Below are positions 1-7,853 of a stretch of 26,225 bases of DNA, one piece after another. The notes under the pieces were generated by a model. It had not been told where the DNA came from, made no database searches, and saw only the letters and a list, made by a program, of their open reading frames with translations. The number at the start of each line of letters is the position of its first letter. Positions within the stretch are counted from its first letter, which is position 1. This DNA comes from HXMU1420-2 sp040830545. Its GTDB lineage: Bacteria > Pseudomonadota > Alphaproteobacteria > Rhodobacterales > Rhodobacteraceae. The DNA lies in the NCBI GenBank assembly GCA_040830545.1, contig JBFOMB010000042.1, forward strand, positions 1-26,225, written 5' to 3'. The translations under genes and the position numbers were made by a program.

Positions 1-968
1 CGGGCAAACACGTGGCGGTGATCGGAACCGGCGCATCCGCCGTGCAATTTGTGCCGGAAATCGCGAAGACTGCGGCGCGTGTCACGATCTATCAGCGCAC
101 CGCACCTTACGTGCTACCCCGTCCCGACGGGCCAATCCGCGGATGGATGCAAAAGCTGCACCAACTGTTGCCCTTCCTGCCACGGATACGCCGCAACGTG
201 ATCTTCAACCTGTTCGAACTGCGCCACGCGATGTTTCGGGGAAAACCGTGGGCGGTAAATGGCGCGATGAAAATGTGGCGGAAGGAGATGGAGAAATCCA
301 TCACCGACCCGGCCATGCAACAGGCTCTGACCCCGCCCTATCGGATTGGCTGTAAACGCGTACTGAGCTCGAACGATTGGTATCCGGCCTTGGCGCGACC
401 CAATGTGACCTTGTTGCAAACCGGGCTGCAATCGGTGTCCTACAAGACGCTGACCGGAACGGACGGGTCGGAAACAGATGTAGATGTCGTGATCTGGGGC
501 ACCGGGTTTCATGTGACGGATTCACTGGCCAGCATCGACATCGCTGGGGAAGGCGGCTTGACACTGAAAGAGGCATGGTCGGATGGCCTGCAGGCCCATC
601 TGGGCACCGCGACGGCTGGTTTTCCAAACCTGTTCTTCCTGCTGGGCCCGCATACAGGGCTGGGCCATAACTCGGTTGTCTTGATGATCGAGGCACAGGT
701 TGCCCATGTCTGCAGACTGCTGGACCAGATGCGCGAGGCGAAGACGCAAGCAGTCGCGCCCAAACCCGAGGCGCAAGCCGCGTTTGAGGCTGAGCTTGAC
801 GAACGCCTCTCTGATTCCGTGTGGCAGGCTGGCGGGTGTGTGTCATGGTACCAGGACGAAAATGGGCGGAACACCACGCTTTGGCCCGGAACAGTGCGCG
901 AGTTTCAGCGGCGCATGGCCAAGGCGGGGATCGAAGAATACCGACCAGTTCCGGTCGAACAGACATAG
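1..968 (+). CDS. Flavin-containing monooxygenase, Baeyer-Villiger type (5' end outside window)
   Basis: C-terminal ~320 residues of an FAD/NADPH-dependent monooxygenase; the reading frame is already open at base 3, so the start and the first (FAD) Rossmann motif lie outside the window. Visible are the second, NADPH-binding Rossmann motif (VAVIGTGASAVQ) at the very beginning, the conserved IGCKRVLSSNDWYPAL stretch, the VVIWGTGF segment and the FFLLGPHTGLGHNS block typical of cyclohexanone-monooxygenase-like and steroid-type enzymes. The family uses NADPH and O2 to turn ketones into esters or lactones, or to oxygenate heteroatoms. The diagnostic Baeyer-Villiger fingerprint (FxGxxxHxxxWP) would lie upstream and cannot be checked. 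The gene ends 12 bases before an alpha/beta hydrolase, the partner expected to open a lactone or ester product. The substrate is unknown. Confidence 0.88.
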   Translation, partial: GKHVAVIGTGASAVQFVPEIAKTAARVTIYQRTAPYVLPRPDGPIRGWMQKLHQLLPFLPRIRRNVIFNLFELRHAMFRGKPWAVNGAMKMWRKEMEKSITDPAMQQALTPPYRIGCKRVLSSNDWYPALARPNVTLLQTGLQSVSYKTLTGTDGSETDVDVVIWGTGFHVTDSLASIDIAGEGGLTLKEAWSDGLQAHLGTATAGFPNLFFLLGPHTGLGHNSVVLMIEAQVAHVCRLLDQMREAKTQAVAPKPEAQAAFEAELDERLSDSVWQAGGCVSWYQDENGRNTTLWPGTVREFQRRMAKAGIEEYRPVPVEQT

Positions 969-980
969 CGGAGGATAACG

Positions 981-1934
981 ATGACACTGGTAACCCTGAT
1001 GGCGGCGTTGGTCGTGATCCTTGCTGTTTTGCTGTTGGCTGCCCATCTGTGGACACGCAACAAAGCGGCAGAAGCCGAACGCCTGGTGCCTCAGGCCGGG
1101 CAATTGGTGTCTGTCACCGGCGGGACAATCCACTACCGCACGTTCGGCCCCGAGGATGCGCGCCCCATTGTAATGATCCACGGGCTGTCCGGCGTCATGC
1201 AGCACTGCACCTATTCCCTCGCGCCCGAGTTGGAAGGAGAGTTCCGCCTGATCGTGATCGACCGGCCCGGTTGCGGGTATTCGACCCGGACCGAAGTGCA
1301 CCATGGCCAGTTGACCGAACAGGCCCGGATGATCTGGGAGGCACTGGACAAATTGGGCGTGGAACGGCCCCTGCTGGTCGGGCATTCGCTTGGCGGTGCG
1401 GTATCCTTGGCCATGGCCCTGCATCGACTGAAGGATACCGCAGGACTGGCCCTGCTGTGCCCGGCGACAGCGGTGCAGTCGGACGTGCCCGACATGTTCA
1501 AGGCGCTGGAAATCCGCACCAACTGGGTCCGTCGCCTCATGGGTCAAACCATCGCTGTACCTGCCGCCGTTGCTACACGGGATAAGGTCCTGGGTGCAGT
1601 ATCTTCACCTGAACCGGTGCCAGAGGGCTTCATGATCCGCGCAGGCGGACAGTTGGGTTACCGCCCCAGCGCGTTTGTGACCGCGTCCGAGGATCTGCTG
1701 GGATATGAGGCCACAATGCCAGCGCTGGCGGCGCGATATGACGAGTTGGACATGCCCCGTGGCATCCTGTTTGGTGAAAAGGATGCCGTGTTAGACCCAG
1801 CGACCCACGGGCGCGCAATGGAAAAGTTCGGGTTTCTATACGAGGAACTGCCGGGACTCGGGCACATGTTCCCGCTAAGCAAACCGGTGGAAACCGCAGC
1901 CTTCATTCGCCGGATTGCCGCGCAGGTGAACTGA
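981..1934 (+). CDS. Membrane-anchored alpha/beta hydrolase
   Basis: 317-residue alpha/beta-hydrolase-fold protein. One hydrophobic segment at residues 2-22 should anchor it in the inner membrane or act as an uncleaved signal. The catalytic machinery is visible: oxyanion motif HG at 67-68, nucleophile elbow GHSLGG with Ser136, acid Asp268 in FGEKD, and His295 in GLGH. It starts at ATG 981 behind a clear GGAGGA ribosome site, 12 bases after the monooxygenase stop, so the two are probably co-transcribed. Paired with a Baeyer-Villiger monooxygenase, the natural inference is that it hydrolyses the lactone or ester made by the neighbour, as in cyclic-ketone degradation clusters. Family membership is firm; the substrate is inferred from context only. 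Confidence 0.9.
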   Translation: MTLVTLMAALVVILAVLLLAAHLWTRNKAAEAERLVPQAGQLVSVTGGTIHYRTFGPEDARPIVMIHGLSGVMQHCTYSLAPELEGEFRLIVIDRPGCGYSTRTEVHHGQLTEQARMIWEALDKLGVERPLLVGHSLGGAVSLAMALHRLKDTAGLALLCPATAVQSDVPDMFKALEIRTNWVRRLMGQTIAVPAAVATRDKVLGAVSSPEPVPEGFMIRAGGQLGYRPSAFVTASEDLLGYEATMPALAARYDELDMPRGILFGEKDAVLDPATHGRAMEKFGFLYEELPGLGHMFPLSKPVETAAFIRRIAAQVN

Positions 1935-2006
1935 CCCACCCTTTGCTTTACACTCACCGCGCTTCGGGCATCCCCGTCGCCCAGCAGGAAGATCGAGGAG
2001 AATAGC

Positions 2007-2891
2007 TTGGCCCGGCCACGCCTAGAAAGGCTTCGTTTTCTTCATGGCGCGTTGAATCCCGACCGCCCGACCCGGATCGTGGACATCGGTGCGAACCCGA
2101 TTTCCCCAGCGCCGTACAACTTTCTTCTGAACAAGGGGCTGGCCCATGTTTACGGGTTTGAACCGCAACCCGAAGCATATGCCAAGCTGCTGAACGATCC
2201 GCATCCGAACCGGACCGTGCTGCCATATGCGGTTGGTGACGGCACGCGCGCGACGCTGCATGTGTGCGAGGCCAGCGGATTCACATCGCTGCTGGAGCCG
2301 AACCCTGAGTTCCACGGTTACACAGGCAAATATGCAGCCGGAATGCGGGTGGTCGACCGGTTTAAGGTCGACACGAAGCGGCTGGACGACATCGAAGATC
2401 TGGACGAATTCGACCTTTTGAAGATCGACATTCAGGGCGGCGAAGCAGCCGTGTTTGAACACGGGTCGCGGAAGATTTCGCAGGCGCTGATGGTCTACAC
2501 CGAGATTGCTGCCATTCCGTTGTACAAAAACCAACCTTTGCTGGATCAGCAGATGTCGCTTCTACGGGGGCACGGCTATCATCTGCTGAAGTTCATGTTC
2601 TTCAAACAGGTTCACCTAAGGCGCAAGGCCGTGATGGGGTTGGCAAAACGGATAAGCCCCAGCCAACTGATCGACGGGGACGCGGTTTTCATCCGAAACC
2701 TGTTGTCGCTGAACACTCTGACAAGCGAGCAGTTGAAGCACCTCGCCATTCTGGCCGAAAGCGTCATTCAAAGTCACGACCTGAGCCTTGTCGCCGTCGA
2801 AGAACTGGTCACGCGTCGTGACGTTCCCGATGACACCCTAGAGGGGTATCGGGATGTTATCCGACGCACGATGCCGCTGACGGAAGACTAA
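2007..2891 (+). CDS. FkbM-family SAM-dependent methyltransferase
   Basis: 294-residue methyltransferase of the FkbM family, whose members O-methylate sugars or polyketide-like hydroxyls using S-adenosylmethionine. The SAM-binding motif I is IVDIGAN at residues 24-30, an acidic loop follows (YGFEPQPEA), and the family-typical LLKIDIQGGE lies near residues 137-146. The C-terminal ~90 residues are helical and outside the methyltransferase core. The start is TTG at 2007, chosen because a strong GAGGAG ribosome site ends six bases upstream and no better ATG/GTG precedes motif I. It lies 72 bases behind the hydrolase and could share its transcript. No glycan biosynthesis genes are adjacent, so its acceptor cannot be guessed. 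It ends 6 bases before a convergent gene. Confidence 0.86.
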   Translation: MARPRLERLRFLHGALNPDRPTRIVDIGANPISPAPYNFLLNKGLAHVYGFEPQPEAYAKLLNDPHPNRTVLPYAVGDGTRATLHVCEASGFTSLLEPNPEFHGYTGKYAAGMRVVDRFKVDTKRLDDIEDLDEFDLLKIDIQGGEAAVFEHGSRKISQALMVYTEIAAIPLYKNQPLLDQQMSLLRGHGYHLLKFMFFKQVHLRRKAVMGLAKRISPSQLIDGDAVFIRNLLSLNTLTSEQLKHLAILAESVIQSHDLSLVAVEELVTRRDVPDDTLEGYRDVIRRTMPLTED

Positions 2892-2897
2892 AACGGA

Positions 2898-3407
2898 TCA
2901 GGTTTCTTCATCTGCATTCATTCGAAACCGGAAATCGCAATGGGATGCGCCCTGCATGATGGTTTGGGTACGGGTCAGTTCAATGTCCGGATTGTAGCCG
3001 ACGCACAGATCACCATCGCGGTTGCAAGACAGCAGGTGGCCAATGTCTCGCAGACCCATCGCCTGATACAGCTCTGCGTATCGGCAGCGCGTCACGTTGA
3101 ACTCCAGATGATCCTTGCCCCCATCCACGTCTTCCAGCCGCAACGCGTCTTCGCGTGACCAGGCGGGCAGAAGGGCGTGAAAATCTTCCAGGTTTGGGGT
3201 GTGATCCACCAATTTGGCCAGCTCCTGGCCCTGTTCGATTGCAGATCGCGAACACGCCGCGCCAATCACTGCTTCAGCCTCGGACCGACCACTGCGCTCG
3301 GTGATCACCTCCAGCACGTGCCGCATCAACATCGCTTCGATCTTGCGTCGCAAAAGGATCGGGATGTCCTGTATATCCATTTGCGGGGCTTGCGTGGGGT
3401 CGGGCAT
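2898..3407 (-). CDS. L-2-amino-thiazoline-4-carboxylic acid (ATC) hydrolase family protein
   Basis: 169-residue soluble protein that I recognise as the ATC-hydrolase family (Pfam ATC_hydrolase). Characterised members open the thiazoline ring of ATC on the way to L-cysteine; most family members are uncharacterised, so activity here is a family-level inference. Recognisable blocks are an N-terminal helix rich in R/E (IPILLRRKIEAMLMRHVLEV), EFNVTRCRYAE at about 102-112 and the stretch around GLRDIGHLLSCNRD to residue 131, ending in ASHCDFRFR. Cysteines at about 108, 128 and 157 sit in these conserved blocks. ATG at 3407 is preferred over an in-frame TTG at 3419 because TGAGG sits six bases before the ATG. 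It follows yggT on the same strand after about 70 bases. Confidence 0.8.
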   Translation of the reverse strand: MPDPTQAPQMDIQDIPILLRRKIEAMLMRHVLEVITERSGRSEAEAVIGAACSRSAIEQGQELAKLVDHTPNLEDFHALLPAWSREDALRLEDVDGGKDHLEFNVTRCRYAELYQAMGLRDIGHLLSCNRDGDLCVGYNPDIELTRTQTIMQGASHCDFRFRMNADEET

Positions 3408-3478
3408 GGCGGACCTCAATGCTGGCTGTGGGTACAGACAGCATCAAAGGTCTCAGCCGACAAGTAAACGGGTCGCGC

Positions 3479-3766
3479 TCAGTAGAAGGCCGCGATGTTG
3501 TTCACAAGGATGATCCGCAGCGCGTAGACGGCCACCAGTGCCACTAGCGGGGCCAGGTCAATCCCCTGCATCGCCGGCAGGATACGCCGGATCGGGCGGT
3601 ACATGGGTTCCAGAATGCGGTTCAGCCCGTACCACACCTGCGCGACGAATTGCTGATGCAGGTTCAGGATCTGGAAGTTGATCAGCCAGCTCATGATCAC
3701 ATGGGCAATGATGAAGAACCAGACGATGTCCAGGATCAGCATCAGGATTTGAAACAGCGACAGCAT
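3479..3766 (-). CDS. YggT family integral membrane protein
   Basis: 95-residue membrane protein of the YggT family. Two hydrophobic segments (about residues 3-29 and 69-91) flank a loop with the family signature LNRILEPMYRPIRRILPAMQGIDLAPL. Family members are usually encoded in one or two copies near division or proline-biosynthesis genes, and their role in the envelope is poorly defined. The start is ATG 3766 (MLSLFQIL), preferred over an in-frame ATG ten codons upstream because the extra residues (MKWRKHKGCH) are atypical and an AAGGG site precedes the shorter start. It is divergent from the MFS gene at 3887 and may be co-transcribed with the ATC-hydrolase gene downstream. Confidence 0.9.
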   Translation of the reverse strand: MLSLFQILMLILDIVWFFIIAHVIMSWLINFQILNLHQQFVAQVWYGLNRILEPMYRPIRRILPAMQGIDLAPLVALVAVYALRIILVNNIAAFY

Positions 3767-3833
3767 GTGGCACCCTTTGTGTTTGCGCCATTTCACCTAG
3801 TGTTTCGACGCTCAAAGAGCAAGAAGACAAGCC

Positions 3834-3863
3834 TTGCTTAAATCCGGGTTACCGGGTCATAAA
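3834..3863 (+). promoter_or_regulatory. Possible sigma-70 type promoter for the MFS-mepA run
   Basis: TTGCTT at 3834-3839 is followed after 18 bases by CATAAA at 3858-3863, a fair -35/-10 pair in the divergent gap between yggT and the UMF1-type transporter and 23 bases before the transporter start. Both boxes deviate from consensus, so this is a weak prediction. Confidence 0.3.
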
Positions 3864-3886
3864 TCAGGCAAACCGAGGGGCAGGGC

Positions 3887-5248
3887 ATGGCAGAGATTTC
3901 CGCACGCAAGAGGATCTGGGGCTGGTATTTCTTCGATTGGGCCAGCCAGCCGTATCACACTCTGATCGTGACGTTCGTCTTTGGCCCGTATTTCGCCAGC
4001 GTTGCGGCGGACTATTATCTGGGTCAGGGGATGGAGGCTGAGGCCGCAGGGGCTGCCGCTCAAACCATATGGGCGTGGGGCCTGGGTGTTGCGGGCATCC
4101 TGATCGCCTTTGGTGCACCGGTGATGGGGGCATTGGCCGACAGCGGTGGCAATCGCAGGCCGTGGATCTTGGCCTTTTCCGTGATGTATGCCGTTGGCGC
4201 CTACCTGCTTTGGTACACGATGCCAGACGGGTCGAACATGATCATGGCGTTGCTGTTCTTCTCCCTCGGCTTTGTCGGGGCGGAATTCGCGCTGATCTTT
4301 ATCAATGCGCAACTGCCCGATCTGGGCACAGACGAAGAAGTGGGCGAGATTTCGGGCACCGGGTTTGCTTTTGGCTATCTGGGCGGGCTGATCTCATTGA
4401 TCCTGATGCTGGCGCTGTTTGTGGAGCAGGGGAACGGCAAAACCATTGCTGGGCTGGATCCGATCCTGGGGCTGGACCCGACGCAGCGGGAGGGGTCGCG
4501 CTCGGTCGGGCCATTTTCAGCGATCTGGTTCGTGATCTTCATGATCCCCTATTTCCTGTGGTGCAAGGAACAGCCGCGCAGCGGTCATCGCATCGGATTT
4601 GGTCAGGCCATAGGCAAGGTGATCCAATCCATCCGCGCGCTGGGGTCCAAGAAAAGCCTGTTGGCTTACCTCGGCTCCTCCATGTTTTACCGCGACGCCT
4701 TGAACGGGCTTTACGGATTTGGTGGCGTTTATGCCGGGCTGGTCCTGGGGTGGGAGATCACGCAGATCGGCATTTTCGGTATCGTCGCGCTGATTTCCTC
4801 TGCCGTGTTCTCGTGGTTTGGTGGAAAGGCGGACAAGCGGCTGGGACCGAAGCCCGTGATCGTGCGGGCTATTCTGGTTCTGATCGCAGTTTGCGTGATC
4901 ATCGTTGGCATGTCGCGCACGTCATTCTTCGGACTACCCTTGGCCGAAGGCTCCAACCTGCCGGACTTCGTGTTCTTTGGCTGCGGTGTTCTGATCGGAG
5001 GGATGGGTGGCATCTTGCAGGCCGCCAGCCGGTCGTTGATGGTGCGCCACTGCCCACCGGATGCCCCTACGGAAAGCTTTGGCCTTTATGGCCTGTCCGG
5101 TCGCGCGACGGCGTTTATTGCGCCTATGTTGGTTGCCATCACCACCACCGCGACGGGCAGTGCTCGGTTGGGCATTTCGCCAGTCGTTATTCTCTTCCTA
5201 ATCGGACTGGTCCTGTTAGTCTGGGTAAAGGCTGAAGGCGAACGCTGA
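3887..5248 (+). CDS. MFS transporter, UMF1 (Atg22-like) family
   Basis: 453-residue polytopic inner-membrane protein with about twelve hydrophobic segments. The opening KRIWGWYFFDWASQPYHTLI, the loop GALADSGGNRRPWI and the FINAQLPDLGTDEEVGEISGTGFAFGYLGG stretch are hallmarks of the UMF1/Atg22-like branch of the major facilitator superfamily. The yeast relative exports amino acids from the vacuole; bacterial substrates are largely unknown. The ATG at 3887 has a GAGGGG ribosome site six bases upstream. It heads a tightly spaced run: mepA starts 10 bases after its stop. Export of a peptidoglycan or amino-acid breakdown product is possible given mepA, but that is speculation. Confidence 0.9.
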   Translation: MAEISARKRIWGWYFFDWASQPYHTLIVTFVFGPYFASVAADYYLGQGMEAEAAGAAAQTIWAWGLGVAGILIAFGAPVMGALADSGGNRRPWILAFSVMYAVGAYLLWYTMPDGSNMIMALLFFSLGFVGAEFALIFINAQLPDLGTDEEVGEISGTGFAFGYLGGLISLILMLALFVEQGNGKTIAGLDPILGLDPTQREGSRSVGPFSAIWFVIFMIPYFLWCKEQPRSGHRIGFGQAIGKVIQSIRALGSKKSLLAYLGSSMFYRDALNGLYGFGGVYAGLVLGWEITQIGIFGIVALISSAVFSWFGGKADKRLGPKPVIVRAILVLIAVCVIIVGMSRTSFFGLPLAEGSNLPDFVFFGCGVLIGGMGGILQAASRSLMVRHCPPDAPTESFGLYGLSGRATAFIAPMLVAITTTATGSARLGISPVVILFLIGLVLLVWVKAEGER

Positions 5249-5258
5249 GGAGGCGCGC

Positions 5259-6137
5259 GTGATCCGGGTTTTATTGACGTCATTTCTAATGATGGTTTTG
5301 GCTGGGTCTGTTTGCGCTCAGGCGAAGGCAAACCAGTTGTTTGGGTCCAAAACAACGGCTTCCCGGCAAAAGCCAGCGGTGTTCGGGTTCTATTCAAAAG
5401 GTTGCACATCCGGCAGCGTACAGTTGCCTGAGTCCGGACCGACCTGGCAGGCCATGCGGCTGAGCCGTAACCGGAATTGGGGGCACCCGGATGCAATTGA
5501 TTTTGTGATCAAGCTCAGCCAGTTCGCGGCGCGCCAACCAGGGTGGCGGGGGCTATATGTTGGGGACATCAGCCAGCCGCGCGGCGGGCCAATGACTTCC
5601 GGGCATCGCAGCCATCAGGTGGGGTTGGATATTGATATCTGGATGCTGCCGCCCAAACGATTGAACCTCACCCGTTCGGATCGCGAAAACCTGTCCTCCA
5701 TCTCGACCCGGCGGGCAGCCGGGGCATTCGTCAATTCGAACTGGACGCCCCAACATCACAAAATTCTGCGTGAGGCAGCGAAGGACAAACGCACAGACCG
5801 CATTTTCGTATTTCCGGGCGCCAAGGTGCAGATGTGCAATGACGAAAAAGGCAACCGGAACTACTTGCGCAAAATCCGCCCAATTGGCGGACACCACTAT
5901 CATTTCCATGTTCGCCTAAAATGTCCGCGTGGGAACCGGGGTTGCGTGAAACAGGACGCGCCACCCAAAGGCGACGGTTGTGCCGAGGCACAGCAGTGGG
6001 TAAACAACATTCTCAACCCACCGAAACCCAAGCCGGCTGATCCCAACGCACCCAAGTTGCCCCGGCGCAAACACCCGCGTGAATTCGTCATGGCCGATCT
6101 GCCTCAACAATGCGTCTCCGTTCTGCAGTCGCCCTGA
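5259..6137 (+). CDS. mepA: Penicillin-insensitive murein endopeptidase MepA
   Basis: 292-residue secreted Zn peptidase of the LAS/M74 type that cleaves D-alanyl-meso-DAP cross-links in peptidoglycan. A signal peptide is evident (residues 1-20, ending SVCA before QAKA). The zinc-site motifs are present: SGHRSHQVGLDIDIW with His116, His119, Asp124 and Asp126, and GGHHYHFHVRL with His212, His215 and His217, matching the spacing of E. coli MepA. Several cysteines suggest disulfides in the periplasm. A proline/lysine-rich tail follows the catalytic domain. The start is GTG 5259 with GGAGG five bases upstream, 10 bases after the MFS stop. Its last 28 bases overlap the next gene. Confidence 0.94.
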   Translation: MIRVLLTSFLMMVLAGSVCAQAKANQLFGSKTTASRQKPAVFGFYSKGCTSGSVQLPESGPTWQAMRLSRNRNWGHPDAIDFVIKLSQFAARQPGWRGLYVGDISQPRGGPMTSGHRSHQVGLDIDIWMLPPKRLNLTRSDRENLSSISTRRAAGAFVNSNWTPQHHKILREAAKDKRTDRIFVFPGAKVQMCNDEKGNRNYLRKIRPIGGHHYHFHVRLKCPRGNRGCVKQDAPPKGDGCAEAQQWVNNILNPPKPKPADPNAPKLPRRKHPREFVMADLPQQCVSVLQSP

Positions 6138-7021
6138 TCCTATCGTTCTTTCTGCCTGCTTGCGTTGCCGCCACGGATAGCGGCAAACAGGCGCGGCTGT
6201 TGGGAACCTATGCGTGGGAAGACGCCGCGCCGTGGTTCGGTGGGTTTTCGTCCATCGACCTGCTGCCCAATGGGCAGGACTTCGTTGCAACAACGGATCG
6301 CGGATCGCTTGTGTTTGGTCGGCTCGACCGGGATGGTGATCAGATTACATCGGTGTCCGCCCAGAAACGTTTTGAACTGGTCCGAGGCAAGGATGACCCA
6401 CTGGCGGGCCAACGTGGCGATGCCGAGGGGATCACCCTAACCAAAGATGGTGGGGTTTGTGTTTCCTTTGAATACACCCACCGTGTCGGGTGCTTTGCCA
6501 CACCAGACAGCGACCCTGTTGTGTACGCCGACATTCCTGCATTTTCGGAACCGCATCCCAATAGCGTGCTGGAATCATTGGCAATTGATCCCCAAGGCCG
6601 GTTGGTGGTGATCCCGGAAAACGCACCATCACTGGACCACGATTTTCCGGTCTTTCGTTGGCAAAACGGGACATGGCAGGCGGTTTTCGACATTCCGCGC
6701 ATTGGGGGATTTCTGCCCGTGGGCGCGGATTTCGGTCCTGATGGGCGACTATACGTGTTGGAACGAGAATTCGGATCAATTGGTTTCCGGTCCCGTGTGC
6801 GCAGCTGGGACGTGTCCCGTGATCGGGCCGATGCAGAGATCGTGCATCTGGAAACCTTTTATCTGGTGCATTCCAACCTCGAAGGTCTGTCTGTCTGGCG
6901 GGACGACATGGGGCGCACTCGTCTGACCATGATATCGGACGATAACTTCCTGGACCTTTTGCGGACCGAGATCGTGGAATACGTACTGCCGCCGCTTGCA
7001 ATCGGTGCGTCCACCCATTAA
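6110..7021 (+). CDS. Secreted phytase-esterase-like protein (PF13449-type beta-propeller)
   Basis: 303-residue exported protein resembling the 'esterase-like activity of phytase' family, a beta-propeller-like fold. The N-terminus is a signal sequence with FLPAC at 14-18, a possible though imperfect lipobox (Pro at -2). Family features include GGFSSIDLLPNGQDFVATTDRG, the DAEGITLTKDGGVCVSFEYTHRV block, the ESLAIDPQGRLVVIPE repeat and NLEGLSVWRDDMGRTRLTMISDDN near the end. Biochemical function is poorly known; activity on esters or phosphoesters is only a family label. It overlaps mepA by 28 bases with no obvious ribosome site of its own, suggesting translational coupling. Placement with mepA suggests an envelope role, which is inference. 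Confidence 0.83.
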   Translation: MRLRSAVALILSFFLPACVAATDSGKQARLLGTYAWEDAAPWFGGFSSIDLLPNGQDFVATTDRGSLVFGRLDRDGDQITSVSAQKRFELVRGKDDPLAGQRGDAEGITLTKDGGVCVSFEYTHRVGCFATPDSDPVVYADIPAFSEPHPNSVLESLAIDPQGRLVVIPENAPSLDHDFPVFRWQNGTWQAVFDIPRIGGFLPVGADFGPDGRLYVLEREFGSIGFRSRVRSWDVSRDRADAEIVHLETFYLVHSNLEGLSVWRDDMGRTRLTMISDDNFLDLLRTEIVEYVLPPLAIGASTH

Positions 7022-7030
7022 GCCCCGTCC

Positions 7031-7047
7031 GTCCGCATGATGCGGAC
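7031..7047 (+). other. Short perfect hairpin between the phytase-like gene and yhhQ
   Basis: GTCCGCA at 7031-7037 pairs perfectly with TGCGGAC at 7041-7047 around a three-base loop. No T-run follows on either strand, so it is not a good intrinsic terminator. It may be an mRNA processing or stability element between co-transcribed genes. Confidence 0.4.
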
Positions 7048-7085
7048 CAAGTCGCCGCAACCTTGCTAAAACGGGCATCAGACAT

Positions 7086-7721
7086 ATGACACGCACACCG
7101 CTGCCGGGTATCCTGGCCATGGCCACAATCGTTGTGGCGTCCAACATTCTCGTTCAATTCCTGTTGCTGGACGGGCTCCTCACCTGGGGGGCGTTTACCT
7201 ATCCGTTCGCGTTCCTCGTCACCGACATCATGAACCGCGTCTATGGCGTGGCGGCTGCCCGCCGCGTTGTTCTGGTCGGGTTTGCCGTGGGTGTCGTGTG
7301 TTCGCTTATTGGCAGTCAGATCATGCTGCAGGGTGACGGGTTCGAATATCCCGCGGTTGCGTTGCGCGTTGCTATCGGATCCGGGACCGCGTTCCTGATC
7401 GCGCAGATGCTGGATGTGTCGATCTTTGACCGCCTGCGTGACGGCGCGTGGTGGCGTGCGCCGCTGGTGTCGACCGTTGTGGGTTCCGCTGTGGACACAG
7501 CGCTGTTTTTCACTATCGCGTTTGCGGCCTTTGTTCCGTTCTCGGACAATGCCAACGCGGCAATCAGCTGGGCATGGGATCCCGCTCCCTTCCTGAAATT
7601 CGGGCCCATGGTTCCACTGTGGGTCACGCTGGCCGTAGCAGACTGGATGGTGAAACTGACCATTGCGTTGATTGCGCTGGTGCCTTTTCGGGCAATCGTT
7701 GGGCAACTGCGTCCCGCCTAG
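7086..7721 (+). CDS. yhhQ: Queuosine precursor transporter, YhhQ/VUT family
   Basis: 211-residue inner-membrane protein with about six hydrophobic segments. It matches the YhhQ (VUT, formerly DUF165) family in length and motifs: GLLTWGAFTYPFAFLVTDIMNRVYG near residues 31-55 and the polar intramembrane residues of the AVADWMVKLTIALIALVPFRAI region. In E. coli YhhQ imports preQ0/preQ1 for tRNA queuosine biosynthesis. The gene starts at ATG 7086, 64 bases after the preceding gene. No preQ1 riboswitch could be recognised upstream. No queuosine synthesis genes are in the window, so a salvage role rests on family membership. Confidence 0.9.
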   Translation: MTRTPLPGILAMATIVVASNILVQFLLLDGLLTWGAFTYPFAFLVTDIMNRVYGVAAARRVVLVGFAVGVVCSLIGSQIMLQGDGFEYPAVALRVAIGSGTAFLIAQMLDVSIFDRLRDGAWWRAPLVSTVVGSAVDTALFFTIAFAAFVPFSDNANAAISWAWDPAPFLKFGPMVPLWVTLAVADWMVKLTIALIALVPFRAIVGQLRPA

Positions 7722-7781
7722 CAGATTTTTCTTGCCGGATGGACTCGGGGGTGCCAACCTGACTAAGAGTTCAACAGCAGA

Positions 7782-7799
7782 AAAGGAGGTGATCCAGTG
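7782..7799 (+). promoter_or_regulatory. Extended Shine-Dalgarno, perfect complement of the 16S rRNA 3' tail
   Basis: AAAGGAGGTGATCCAG at 7782-7797 is the exact reverse complement of the canonical 16S 3' end (CTGGATCACCTCCTTT), 16 uninterrupted bases. Its core AGGAGG (7784-7789) lies seven bases before a GTG at 7797. Other genes in this window match only 4-6 bases of the anti-SD. Read on the minus strand the same bases look like a copy of the 16S tail. Confidence 0.75.
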
Positions 7800-7853
7800 T
7801 CGAGAAAGGTATTGGAGCGAGGTGTCGGAACAGTTCGGGAGGTCGCCCTCTGA
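7797..7853 (+). CDS. Putative 18-codon small ORF with exceptional ribosome site
   Basis: GTG at 7797 to TGA at 7851-7853 would encode MSRKVLERGVGTVREVAL, a short basic peptide that I do not recognise. Support comes from position: the start codon is seven bases from a 16-base perfect Shine-Dalgarno, and the region ends in a strong terminator at 7927-7956. Several codons are rare for a GC-rich genome (AGA, GTA, CGA, GGA, ACA), which fits a regulatory leader better than an efficiently made protein. Other frames stay open further: the +1 frame reads EAALGGAGHPNDR after the stop region. It could be a leader peptide, the translated part of a dual-function RNA, or a non-coding ribosome-binding RNA. 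Confidence 0.35.
   Translation: MSRKVLERGVGTVREVAL

Noticed and set aside
301..1056. 251-codon open frame on the minus strand
   Set aside because: It lies antisense to the monooxygenase, has low-complexity Pro/Arg/Ser composition and no recognisable domain; long antisense frames are expected at this GC content.
1935..2006. Promoter before the FkbM gene (TTTACACT)
   Set aside because: No -35/-10 pair with acceptable spacing could be built in the 72-base gap.
4069..5235. 388-codon frame overlapping the MFS gene on the same strand
   Set aside because: It is the alternative frame of a well-supported transporter, with Arg/Gly/Ala-biased composition and no membrane pattern.
7022..7085. preQ1 riboswitch before the YhhQ-type gene
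   Set aside because: Only a 7-bp hairpin is present; I could not find the preQ1-I loop and A-rich tail or a preQ1-II pseudoknot.
7780..7800. Minus-strand copy of the 16S rRNA 3' end (a partial rRNA gene)
   Set aside because: The match stops after about 16 bases and the conserved 16S helix 45 sequence is absent. A plus-strand GTG at ideal spacing makes an extended ribosome site the better reading.
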